Shown here piece after piece: positions 35,706-44,577 of a DNA stretch of 64,000 nucleotides. Below the pieces are notes generated by a model. The model did not search any database. It was not told the DNA's origin and saw only the letters and a program-made list of their open reading frames with translations. Source of the stretch: Hathewaya histolytica (GTDB lineage: Bacteria; Bacillota; Clostridia; Clostridiales; Clostridiaceae); the NCBI RefSeq assembly GCF_901482605.1, contig NZ_LR590481.1, positions 2,108,001 through 2,172,000 on the forward strand. The letters run 5' to 3'. Every line of letters begins with the position of its first letter. Positions within the stretch are counted from its first letter, which is position 1. A program made the translations under genes and the position numbers.

Positions 35706-35757
35706 AAAAGTTGAAGAAGTATAATGATAATTGATATACTGCTTCAACTTTTTTTAT
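35706..35757 (+). terminator. Terminator of the chemoreceptor gene
   Basis: Arms AAAAGTTGAAG (35706-35716) and CTTCAACTTTT (35742-35752), with an inner AGTATA/TATACT pair, followed by T-rich sequence. Confidence 0.85.
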
Positions 35758-35880
35758 TATTGATAGAATTGTTTTAGATGGCATTAACTATTTTTAAGTA
35801 AAGGCACCTAGATAACTATTTCTTATATATACAATAAGATATTTACAAAATCATGCATTATATTAATTATCTTTTAATGA

Positions 35881-38800
35881 CTATATTTCTTTAAATACTC
35901 CACATTTTCTAAATTTATTATATCTATTATGCAAAAGTATATTGGTATCGAGATTTAATAATTCTATTAATTTATTAAACAACCTAGTCTTTATGTTATT
36001 TGTTAAATATTCACTATCTATATTTTCTCCACCATTGGGTTCTGATATTACCTCATCTACAATATTTAATTTTAAAAGTTCATCTGAGGTTAACCTTAGA
36101 TATTCACTTGCTTCCTTAGCCTTTGCTTTGTTCTTAAAAAGTATTGAAGCACAACCTTCAGGTGAAATTACTGAATAAATTCCATTTTCCATAATAAAAA
36201 TCCAGTCTGCAACTCCAGTAGCTAGAGCTCCACCACTACCACCTTCCCCTGTAATAATAGCAATACTCGGAGTAGTTAATTTTGTAAAGCTTCTTATACA
36301 ATTTGCAATAGCTTCACCTTGCCCTCTTCTTTCTGCTTCCACACAACAATGTGCACCTGGGGTATCAATAAAACTTATTACTGGTCGTCCGAATTTTTCT
36401 GCTTGTTTAATTATTCTCATAACCTTTCTATAACCCTCTGGTTTGGCCATACCAAAATTTCTGGTAATATTTTTATCTAAGCTTTTTTCCTTCGCACTTA
36501 GTATAACAGTAACAGGAATACCTTTAATATATCCAACCCCTGTTACAATTGCTGGGTCATCACTACAAATTCTATCACCATGTAATTCTATGAAATCATT
36601 AAATATATAATTAATATAATCTTGAAAATTAGGTCTATTAGAATTTCTTGCTAACTTAACCCTATGCCATGGACTAATTTCTTTTGGGTTTTTATGTGAA
36701 AAGGTAGTACTAATATTTTTATACTGTGCTAATTTTAGCTTACTATCTATATTTATAGTATAAAAAGATATAATATCAGATATAGTTTTTTTCATTTTTT
36801 TTCTTTCACAAATCATATCTATATGACCATTTTCAAAATAGAACTCCGAGGTTTGAAAATTCTTAGGAAATTCTTCATTTGTAGTATTTTTTATTATCCT
36901 TTTACCTGCAAATCCTATAGTTGCATTAGGCTCTCCAATAATAATATCTGCAATAGATGCAAAACTAGCAATAACACCTCCTGTAGTAGGGTCTGTTAGT
37001 ACGCTAATGTATAATAATCCTTTTTGGCTATGCTTTTCAATTGCTGCAACTACTTTTGCCATTTGATATAGTGATATCATACCTTCCTGCATCCTTGCCC
37101 CACCTGAGGCTGTAAAAATAATAATGGGCTTACTTTCTTCTGTTGCCCTCTCTACCATTCTTGTAAGCTTCTCCCCTACTACGGACCCCATACTCCCCAT
37201 AATAAATCTATAGTCCATTATTCCAAAATAGATTTCACTTCCAAATATCTCTCCTTTTCCAGTTATGACTGCTTCTTTTATATTTAATGTGTTTATTAAA
37301 TGCTCTAATTTATCATCATAACCTGGGAATTCTATTGGATTTTCACTATAAATATTTTCATCAAATAACTCTGTACTTCTTTTATCAAAAATTAATTTTA
37401 ATCTATCAATGCAATTCATTTTAAAATGATAATTACAATTATTACATACATTAATATTAGTTATATCAGTATCTTTCAATTCTTTTTTACATGATGGACA
37501 AACTGTATAAGAAGATTCTTTTATTTTAGTTTCTTGTAGTGTAGCCGCTATATATTCTTTAGCTTCATCTCTATCTCTTAAACATAGATTTTCAAAATAT
37601 CTTTTTCTTATTAACTCATTTATCGTACAAATATTTTGCTTATTACTTACAAACAACTGATTATTTAGTATTGCAAGTAAAAATTTAATATTTGTTTGAA
37701 CTCCCTCTATAACAAATTCATTTAATGCCCTTCTAAGCTTTCTTATGCATTCCTCTCTATCTCTTCCATAGACAACCAACTTAGCAATATTGGAATCATA
37801 TATTGGAGTTATTTTTAATCCTATGTATAGTGCTGAATCAACCCTTACTCCATTTCCTCCTGGAATATTTAAATTTGTAATTACTCCAGTACTAGGACAA
37901 AGACCATTTTTATATTCTTCTGCATTTATTCGGCACTCAATAGAATGACCGCTTCTAATACTATTTTCTTTATTAAATTTAATTTTTTTCCCTTCAGCTA
38001 TGTTTATTTGTTCTTTTACTAAATCTACATCTGTTACCATTTCTGTAACTGGATGTTCCACTTGTAATCTTGTATTCATCTCCATAAAATACACATTTTT
38101 ATTTTCATCTATTAAAAATTCAATAGTCCCTGCATTAACATAATTACTCTTAGAAACAATCTTTTTAGATGCATCATATAATTTCTGTCTAACATTATGA
38201 TCCAATATACTAGCCGGTGACTCCTCCATAAGCTTTCGATTCCTTATTTGAATGCTACAGTCACGTTCTCCTAAAACTGCTACATTACCATGTTCATCTG
38301 CTAATACCTGAACTTCTATATGCCTTGGTGCTAAAATATATTTTTCAATATAAAGTTCACCACAATTAAATGCCTTATAAGATTCTTCCCTACAAACTTC
38401 AAACATTTTTTCAAAGTCTTCTTCAGTATATACAACCCTAATACCTCTTCCACCGCCGCCATTAGCAGCTTTTATAAGTATTGGATATCCTATGTGGTTA
38501 GAAATGTTTTTTCCCTCATTAACATCTGTTACTATACCATCTGACCCTGGAATAATCGGAATTCCTAAACTATTAATTTTTCTTTTTGCTAAGGCCTTAT
38601 TTCCCATTAAACTAATTACCTCTGATGAAGGTCCTATAAATTTAATACCAAATTCTAAACATAGCTTTGCAAATTCTGAACTTTCAGCTAAAAAACCATA
38701 TCCAGGATGAATTGCATCAACCTTATAAAATTTAGCTACTGAAATTATTTTATTCATATTTAAATAACTTTCAGTTGCCTGTGGTGGACCTATACAAACT

Positions 38801-38943
38801 GCTATATCCGATAACTTAACATGCATACTATGTTTATCTTCAGTGGAATAAATCCCAACAACTTCTATACCAAGTTCACGACAACTTCTAATAATTCTTA
38901 CGGCAATTTCTCCCCTATTTGCAATCAATATTCTCTTAAACAT
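35881..38943 (-). CDS. Fused acetyl-CoA carboxylase: biotin carboxylase + carboxyltransferase beta + alpha
   Basis: 1020 residues with three enzymes in one chain. Residues 1 to about 450 are biotin carboxylase: KRILIANRGEIAVRIIRSC, HPGYGFLAE, the ATP loop AANGGGGRGIRVV, the MEMNTRLQVEHPVTE stretch. Residues about 475 to 720 are AccD-like, opening with a zinc ribbon (CPSCKKEL, then CNNC) and TASGGARMQEG. Residues about 740 to 1000 are AccA-like: PWHRVKLARN, ELHGDR, FIDTPGAHC, GEGGSGGA. There is no biotin domain; that is the separate gene just upstream, overlapping by 8 bases. Together they carboxylate acetyl-CoA to malonyl-CoA. As the last gene of the polyketide/RiPP cluster it likely supplies its extender unit. 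Fusion of all three catalytic parts without the carrier is unusual. Confidence 0.93.
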   Translation of the reverse strand: MFKRILIANRGEIAVRIIRSCRELGIEVVGIYSTEDKHSMHVKLSDIAVCIGPPQATESYLNMNKIISVAKFYKVDAIHPGYGFLAESSEFAKLCLEFGIKFIGPSSEVISLMGNKALAKRKINSLGIPIIPGSDGIVTDVNEGKNISNHIGYPILIKAANGGGGRGIRVVYTEEDFEKMFEVCREESYKAFNCGELYIEKYILAPRHIEVQVLADEHGNVAVLGERDCSIQIRNRKLMEESPASILDHNVRQKLYDASKKIVSKSNYVNAGTIEFLIDENKNVYFMEMNTRLQVEHPVTEMVTDVDLVKEQINIAEGKKIKFNKENSIRSGHSIECRINAEEYKNGLCPSTGVITNLNIPGGNGVRVDSALYIGLKITPIYDSNIAKLVVYGRDREECIRKLRRALNEFVIEGVQTNIKFLLAILNNQLFVSNKQNICTINELIRKRYFENLCLRDRDEAKEYIAATLQETKIKESSYTVCPSCKKELKDTDITNINVCNNCNYHFKMNCIDRLKLIFDKRSTELFDENIYSENPIEFPGYDDKLEHLINTLNIKEAVITGKGEIFGSEIYFGIMDYRFIMGSMGSVVGEKLTRMVERATEESKPIIIFTASGGARMQEGMISLYQMAKVVAAIEKHSQKGLLYISVLTDPTTGGVIASFASIADIIIGEPNATIGFAGKRIIKNTTNEEFPKNFQTSEFYFENGHIDMICERKKMKKTISDIISFYTINIDSKLKLAQYKNISTTFSHKNPKEISPWHRVKLARNSNRPNFQDYINYIFNDFIELHGDRICSDDPAIVTGVGYIKGIPVTVILSAKEKSLDKNITRNFGMAKPEGYRKVMRIIKQAEKFGRPVISFIDTPGAHCCVEAERRGQGEAIANCIRSFTKLTTPSIAIITGEGGSGGALATGVADWIFIMENGIYSVISPEGCASILFKNKAKAKEASEYLRLTSDELLKLNIVDEVISEPNGGENIDSEYLTNNIKTRLFNKLIELLNLDTNILLHNRYNKFRKCGVFKEI

Positions 38944-39370
38944 TTTCTTTCCCTTGCCTTTTTATTTTAAAAAGTTCTTGATCATACTCAACAAAGTCTC
39001 CGTCACAAACTAATATTTCAATTAAAATGCCATTATTTTTACATAAAACCTCATTAAACATTTTCATAGCTTCAATTGTACATAGAGGTTGTCCTTCTTT
39101 AACATTATCGCCAACTGAATAACTGCTTTTAGTATAAATATTTTTAGAGATATGAAAAACTCCTACTAAAGGTGATTTAAGAACATAAATATCCTCATCC
39201 TCAACAACTTTAACTGGACTACTATATTTATCATTATCATCTGATTGAGACTTACAAGATTGATTTGAATTACTAATATCTAATTTAAAACCATCCGTTT
39301 CTAAACAAATTTTATCTAAGTCGTATTTTTTTAATATTTTTGCAATTTCTTCTAAGTTTTTTATATCCAT
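38936..39370 (-). CDS. accB: Biotin carboxyl carrier protein of acetyl-CoA carboxylase
   Basis: About 144 residues from ATG at 39370, preceded by AGGTGA. The ATG at 39385 comes before that site. Helical start (MDIKNLEEIAKILKKYDLDK), a Ser/Asp-rich linker, then the biotinyl domain from about residue 65, with SPLVGVFH and the biotin Lys in CTIEAMKMFNEV. It carries CO2 as carboxybiotin from the carboxylase to the transferase domains of the fused downstream protein. It overlaps that gene by 8 bases, so translation is probably coupled. Confidence 0.94.
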   Translation of the reverse strand: MDIKNLEEIAKILKKYDLDKICLETDGFKLDISNSNQSCKSQSDDNDKYSSPVKVVEDEDIYVLKSPLVGVFHISKNIYTKSSYSVGDNVKEGQPLCTIEAMKMFNEVLCKNNGILIEILVCDGDFVEYDQELFKIKRQGKENV

Positions 39371-39430
39371 AATCTCACCTACCATTTATACGTTTTTAAA
39401 CTATGTACATATATATTAAAAAATAATAAT

Positions 39431-39988
39431 TTATTTTTTATCTTTCAAAAATTTATTAACGTCTATTACTTCTATTTCATTTTTATCATATTCTTTTTTA
39501 GTACATATAACTATTTCATATCCCTCAACTATATAAAGACATCTTAATGAAAACATCCCTATTGATTTTTTAAATTTTTGTTCTTGTACTACTGAAAAAG
39601 ATTTAAGAGGAATATTAAGTCCAACCCCCAATAACTTTAAATAACTTTCTTTAAAACACCATACTTTGAAAAAATCCTTACGATGAATAGATAAATATTC
39701 TTCTTCATCTTTGTGTAAAAGTTGTATGATTTCATCAAAAGAATTAATATCTCTTTTTTTTTCTATATCAATTCCTATAGGGTAATCATTAACCACCATT
39801 ACCCAATAATCATATGAATGACTAATTGAAAAATATATATTAGGATAATTAGGCACATACGGTTTCCCATACTTGGATTTGTAAATTTCCCTCTCTTCAT
39901 TGATGCCTATTATTTTTTTAATTACCTTACTTTTTAAAGTACTATTTTTTATGTAACTGTTTTTTTTATCATATATATATATTTGCAT
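39431..39988 (-). CDS. Sfp-type 4'-phosphopantetheinyl transferase
   Basis: 185 residues, short for the Sfp class. Motifs: SKYGKPYVPN, the CoA/metal stretch YFSISHSYDYW, PIGIDIEK (magnesium Asp and Glu), and WCFKESYLKLLGVGL (Trp-x-x-Lys-Glu). It moves phosphopantetheine from CoA to the carrier Ser. Within the cluster the clear clients are the ACP (47283-47564) and the PCP of the NRPS. AAGGAG is 14 bases from the ATG, a long gap. It sits between fabZ and accB. Confidence 0.93.
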   Translation of the reverse strand: MQIYIYDKKNSYIKNSTLKSKVIKKIIGINEEREIYKSKYGKPYVPNYPNIYFSISHSYDYWVMVVNDYPIGIDIEKKRDINSFDEIIQLLHKDEEEYLSIHRKDFFKVWCFKESYLKLLGVGLNIPLKSFSVVQEQKFKKSIGMFSLRCLYIVEGYEIVICTKKEYDKNEIEVIDVNKFLKDKK

Positions 39989-40025
39989 TTATTGAATAAT
40001 TCTCCTTACATATACGTGAAAATAT

Positions 40026-40463
40026 CTAATCTTTCTTAGATACTACTAATATTCCTGAGGCAATTTTCTTATTATCCACAAATGCTTTAGCTTTAATATT
40101 AAATAAGTTACCTATCTGTGTATCTAATTTTACCTCTAATAACAATTGATCACCTGGTACAACATTTTGAAAAAATTTCATGTTTTTAACCATAGCAAGA
40201 TAACCTATTTTATCAGCTACATTTATATTATCACTCTGCTTGTCTATATCTGTTGCATACATAATTGCACACATTTGAGCAAGACTTTCAATAATTAGAA
40301 CTCCTGGCATAATCTTATTATTAGGAAAATGTCCCTGAAAATAAGGCTCATTATAACTTACATTTTTTATACCTTTAGCAAACTTCCCTGGTACTACCTC
40401 CAAAATCCTATCTACTAATAAAAATGGATATCTATGAGGTATTAAATCTAATATTTCTTGCAT
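40026..40463 (-). CDS. FabZ-like 3-hydroxyacyl-ACP dehydratase
   Basis: 145 residues, hot-dog fold. It starts MQEILDLIPHRYPFLLVDRI, then YFQGHFPNNKIMPGVLIIESLAQM, which holds the catalytic His and Glu of FabZ. It dehydrates 3-hydroxyacyl-ACP to trans-2-enoyl-ACP. With KS, CLF-like, KR and ACP genes on the same transcript but no enoyl reductase, repeated use would leave conjugated double bonds. AAAGGAAA precedes ATG at 40463. It could also be a cluster copy of housekeeping fabZ, but its position supports a dedicated role. Confidence 0.92.
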   Translation of the reverse strand: MQEILDLIPHRYPFLLVDRILEVVPGKFAKGIKNVSYNEPYFQGHFPNNKIMPGVLIIESLAQMCAIMYATDIDKQSDNINVADKIGYLAMVKNMKFFQNVVPGDQLLLEVKLDTQIGNLFNIKAKAFVDNKKIASGILVVSKKD

Positions 40464-40501
40464 GTTTATTTCCTTTCTCTCAAACTAATTATTTAAATTA
40501 T

Positions 40502-43500
40502 CTATTGTGTTTCTTTTAATATACTGCGTATTTTTACATCTGGTCTTTCCGCAATGCATTTAATCAAGTTAAAATAATCTTTGATAAATTTATTCATTTT
40601 TTCTTTTGAATGATTTTTTTTATTATATTTTAACTCTATTCTTAGATTATCTGTTTCTTCTACTATTCCAAAATATATATCTTTATCAGTAATATCTGGA
40701 TTATAATTAATAGTATTTACATCTACCCTATATTCTTTATAACAAGGATGATTTTTCAGCATACTTTCATAATTAAATAATATAGTAAAGAGTTCTCCCT
40801 TTAGCACTTCCTCAAATGACATATTTTTATATATTTCAGACAAGGTAATATCTTGATTTTCAAACACCTTAATCAAGTATGATTTTAAATTATCAATACA
40901 CTTATTAAATGTATTATCATAATCTATATACATCCTAATTGGAACTGCCACTGTGAACATTCCTATTGTTTCACTATGCGTATCATAATCTCTTCCTGGT
41001 ATATAAGTGCCAATTATAATGTCTTTTCTCTTTGTATAAATAGAAACTAATAATCCAAAAATACCTAATAAAATATTATATTCACTTACGTTATATGTCC
41101 TACTTAATAGCTCTATATATTTTTGTATTTCAACTGGTATATTTATAAATTCATAACAAAAATAGTCTTCACCTTCTATATCTGCTGGTATGTAGGTGAT
41201 TCCATCTCTATTCTCAATAGCATTCTTCCAAAATTCATTATTGTTTATGTTCTTTTTCATATTGCATCTTTGTATATAATCAAAATAGCTTGTATCAATT
41301 TCCTCTAAGCAACCTTCTTCATATGCACGAAAAATTTCTTTAAGTAAGATACTTATTGATATAAAATCAATAATTGCATGATGTACATTAATTAGTATCT
41401 TTTGTTGTTCTTTTTTTTCAAGTAATATAACCTCAAATAATGGAAGATGATTCATTTCTAAAGTATTAAGATAATTCTTATAATCCTCTGTAGGACATGA
41501 TTCAGTAATATCTATTCTTCGAATATAATCTATTGAATGAGTATGTTCTTTCATATAATATTTATTTTTTTCTTTAGTAAAAGTTGTTCTTAATATTCCA
41601 TGTTTATCTATAACTAATGTTACTGCACTTTTTAATCTGTCATAATTAATGTATTTGTTTACTTTTACAATATATATAAGTGTTATTCCTTCATATTGAG
41701 TATGTTTTATTCCTTTTTTTACTAGCTTACTTTCTTTGTCTAGTATTATTTTTTGACCTTGCAAAACATTTATATATTTTGTTTTATCTTGTGATTTTAT
41801 TGCCACCGATACCTTATTTATAGATTTATCTTTTAATTCTTCTATATACGTTACAAATTCACCTATATTTTTAGCTGCATATAATTTATGAATAAATACC
41901 TTAACTTTAAAGTATTTATTTACCTCTATACTAAACATAAGTAAATCTATAGAACTTCCCCCTAATTCAAAAAAATTATCATTTAATGTAATATAACTTT
42001 TCCCTAGAATATTTGCGCATATTTTAAGTATTTGTCTTTGATTATGAGAATAATTTTGATCTAAATAAGAATATGTACTTTTAGTATTATATGTTAATAA
42101 TTTTCTTTCATCTATTTTTCCATTGTTGTTATACGGAAAAGTTTCTATTTGCGTAATATGACTAGGAATCATATAATATGGCAAATGTTTTTTAATATAT
42201 TTTAATAATTGATCTATTTCTATTGGCTTTATTACTATGAAATATGCAACTATTCTTTCTAATGAATTGCTCTTATCTACGAGCACCTTAGCTTCCTTAA
42301 CTCCAGGATACATTTCTATTCGGTATTGAATTTCTTCTAATTCTACACGATGTCCATTTATTTTTATTTGTTTATCCTTACGACCTATATACTCGATATT
42401 TCCATCAATTGTCCATTTTCCAATATCACCACTAGCATACATCGTCTTGCTTCCATCAAATATATCGCAAGTAAATATTTGTTTCGTTAATTTATCATTG
42501 TTTATATATCCTTTTCCCACACAATCTCCACTAATATATATTTCGCCTTCTACACCTATTGGGCAAATTTCTTTTTTATCATCTAATATATAAATTTTCG
42601 AATTCCCTATTGGTGTTCCAATATGAACATTTTGAAGATCTTCTATGATTCTTTTGTTTACTTTGTATTTGGTAACCAATATTGTGCATTCCGTTGGACC
42701 ATATGTATTAGTTAATATAAAATCTTTATCTAAAGCTAACTTAACTATCCTTTTTGCAAGATTAAGTGGTAATGTTTCTCCTATAGTAATTAAATGTTTA
42801 ACACATAAGTAGTTTAATGGTTCACTTTCTAAATAATCAGCAATAAGTCTTAAATGACTAGGTGTAACATCACTAATATGAATATTATATTTGTTATAAT
42901 ATTCAATTAATGCTTGGCCATGTTTTTTACATTCATTAGGAGTGACATGTAATACATTTCCATGAAACAGACTTAAATATACCATGGCTTGACTTATATC
43001 AAATACAAATGGTGCGATTACTGCAAAATTCAATCTTACTTGATTATGAATATCCAATATATCTTTTTGACATGCATAGAATAAACTTACTAGATTTTGA
43101 TGTGTTATGATTATACCTTTTGGTTTTCCTGTTGAACCTGATGTATACATCACATATGCATTTGATTGACTTGATAGTTTAGAACTTATATTTACTTTTT
43201 CCTCTTCATTTCTTATATAACTTATTTCTAAATAAGGATAATACTTAATTGCATTATCTGTATAAATTTTTTCCTTACTATCCACTATAACCATTGTTGT
43301 ATTGCTGTTCTCCATCATATATCTTATTCTCTCTTCTGGATATATTTCATCTAATGGCATATAGGCTGCTCCAGCTTTTAAAATACCTAGCATGGTTACT
43401 ATATATTCCTTACTCCTTTTCATATTAATAGCTATAACTTCAGGCATAACAAGATTATTTCTTAGTATATTCATAGCAATACAATCTGATTTTCTATCCA

Positions 43501-43684
43501 ACTCTAAGTATGTTAAACTTCCATTTATATCTCTTAAAGCAATATCATTACCATACAAGGTAACTGCATTTTTAAATAAGTCTATCAGTGTTAACTTTGT
43601 ATCATAAATAACTGAATTCCTATTAAATTCATTCAAAAAATCATTATTACAATATTTTTCTTGATTTAATAAGAAATTATCCAC
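40502..43684 (-). CDS. NRPS protein, A-PCP-C architecture
   Basis: About 1060 residues from GTG at 43684, chosen because GGAGGAAG is 7 to 8 bases upstream and the ketoreductase stop ends one base before. Adenylation domain about 25 to 530: YTSGSTGKPKG near 180, FDIS, NTYGPTECT, YASGDIGKW, GRKDKQIKINGHRVELEEIQ, NGKIDERKLL. Carrier domain with Ser578 in DNFFELGGSSIDLL. Condensation domain from about 630 with HHAIIDF at 768 to 774 (HHxxxD kept, usual Gly replaced by Phe) and IPGRDYDTHSETIGMF. It loads one amino acid and condenses it. The C-terminal condensation domain, with no second module or thioesterase, means the acceptor is in trans: perhaps an acyl-ACP product, a free amine or the peptide. 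Amino acid specificity not called. Confidence 0.92.
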   Translation of the reverse strand: MDNFLLNQEKYCNNDFLNEFNRNSVIYDTKLTLIDLFKNAVTLYGNDIALRDINGSLTYLELDRKSDCIAMNILRNNLVMPEVIAINMKRSKEYIVTMLGILKAGAAYMPLDEIYPEERIRYMMENSNTTMVIVDSKEKIYTDNAIKYYPYLEISYIRNEEEKVNISSKLSSQSNAYVMYTSGSTGKPKGIIITHQNLVSLFYACQKDILDIHNQVRLNFAVIAPFVFDISQAMVYLSLFHGNVLHVTPNECKKHGQALIEYYNKYNIHISDVTPSHLRLIADYLESEPLNYLCVKHLITIGETLPLNLAKRIVKLALDKDFILTNTYGPTECTILVTKYKVNKRIIEDLQNVHIGTPIGNSKIYILDDKKEICPIGVEGEIYISGDCVGKGYINNDKLTKQIFTCDIFDGSKTMYASGDIGKWTIDGNIEYIGRKDKQIKINGHRVELEEIQYRIEMYPGVKEAKVLVDKSNSLERIVAYFIVIKPIEIDQLLKYIKKHLPYYMIPSHITQIETFPYNNNGKIDERKLLTYNTKSTYSYLDQNYSHNQRQILKICANILGKSYITLNDNFFELGGSSIDLLMFSIEVNKYFKVKVFIHKLYAAKNIGEFVTYIEELKDKSINKVSVAIKSQDKTKYINVLQGQKIILDKESKLVKKGIKHTQYEGITLIYIVKVNKYINYDRLKSAVTLVIDKHGILRTTFTKEKNKYYMKEHTHSIDYIRRIDITESCPTEDYKNYLNTLEMNHLPLFEVILLEKKEQQKILINVHHAIIDFISISILLKEIFRAYEEGCLEEIDTSYFDYIQRCNMKKNINNNEFWKNAIENRDGITYIPADIEGEDYFCYEFINIPVEIQKYIELLSRTYNVSEYNILLGIFGLLVSIYTKRKDIIIGTYIPGRDYDTHSETIGMFTVAVPIRMYIDYDNTFNKCIDNLKSYLIKVFENQDITLSEIYKNMSFEEVLKGELFTILFNYESMLKNHPCYKEYRVDVNTINYNPDITDKDIYFGIVEETDNLRIELKYNKKNHSKEKMNKFIKDYFNLIKCIAERPDVKIRSILKETQ

Positions 43685-43685
43685 T

Positions 43686-44420
43686 TTATACTCTTCCTCC
43701 ATCTACAACTATTGTTTGTGCAGTTATGTACGATGCTGCCTCACTTGCAAGAAATACTACTACATTAGCTACCTCTTCAGGTTTACCTAACCTTTTCATT
43801 GATATTTCTCGAATACTTTCTTGTATTTTTTTATTATCCGTATCAATCATATCAGTATCAATAAACCCAGGCGCAACAGCATTTACACGAATATTTTTTT
43901 TAGCAAATTCTCTTGCTAGTGATTTCGTTAATCCTATAATTCCTGCCTTAGAAGCACAATAATTGCTTTGTCCTGGTGCCCCTTTTACTGCAGATGTTGA
44001 ACTAATATTGATTATACTTCCTCCTTTTTTACTTGAAATCATAGGAAGTATAGCCTTACATATATAGAAACAGCCATATAAGTTAGTTTTAATCACACTA
44101 TCCCACTTAAGATTGTCCATAAATATAAATGAATCATCATGTACTATACCTGCATTATTAACTAAAATATCTACATTAGGGATAAGCTCTTCTATATACT
44201 CTTCAAATGTTGAAATTTCAGTACTATTGGTAACATCTAATTTATATGCCTTTAGTAAATGTTTATAATTTGCATTTTGTTCTATTATTGAATTTGCTTC
44301 TTCTTCTGAATTATTATATGTAAAAATGATGTTAGCTTTTTTTTGAATAAAGGCTTCTACTATAGCCTTACCTATTCCTTTAGAGCCACCTGTTATTACT
44401 ACATTTTTATTTTCTAACAT
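43686..44420 (-). CDS. FabG-like 3-oxoacyl-ACP reductase
   Basis: 244 residues, short-chain dehydrogenase. TGGSKGIGKAI at the N-terminus binds NADPH, NNAGIVHD is the structural motif, and the active site is Ser of INISSTSAVKG with YCASKAG (Tyr-x-x-x-Lys). The C-terminal SEAASYITAQTIVVDGG is typical of FabG. It reduces the 3-oxo group after each ketosynthase step. It lies between the CLF-like gene and the NRPS and is almost contiguous with the latter. A PKS ketoreductase role is inferred from context. Confidence 0.92.
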   Translation of the reverse strand: MLENKNVVITGGSKGIGKAIVEAFIQKKANIIFTYNNSEEEANSIIEQNANYKHLLKAYKLDVTNSTEISTFEEYIEELIPNVDILVNNAGIVHDDSFIFMDNLKWDSVIKTNLYGCFYICKAILPMISSKKGGSIINISSTSAVKGAPGQSNYCASKAGIIGLTKSLAREFAKKNIRVNAVAPGFIDTDMIDTDNKKIQESIREISMKRLGKPEEVANVVVFLASEAASYITAQTIVVDGGRV

Positions 44421-44463
44421 AATTATCCCTACTTTCTATACCTTACATTAATACAAAGAGTAA

Positions 44464-44577
44464 TTATCTTTTAAAATAAACTCCAAAACATCCTAACTTC
44501 TCATACCTTATATTAGCCCCTCTTGCATTAATTAACTTTCTAAGAATTGAATCAATTCTTTCTATTTGCTTACCAAT
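44464..44577 (-). other. Unexplained 37-codon open frame between CLF and ketoreductase
   Basis: In a different frame from the CLF stop, the minus strand stays open as KQIERIDSILRKLINARG, then ANIRYEKLGCFGVYFKR and TAA at 44464. There is no ATG, GTG or TTG start, only ATT at 44577. It fills most of the one larger gap in the cluster. It could be a relic of a lost gene, a small peptide with a rare start, or chance. Confidence 0.2.

Noticed and set aside
43685-43702. NRPS start at ATG 43702 overlapping the ketoreductase gene.
   Set aside because: That ATG lies before the GGAGGAAG ribosome site; GTG at 43684 is well spaced and follows the stop by one base.
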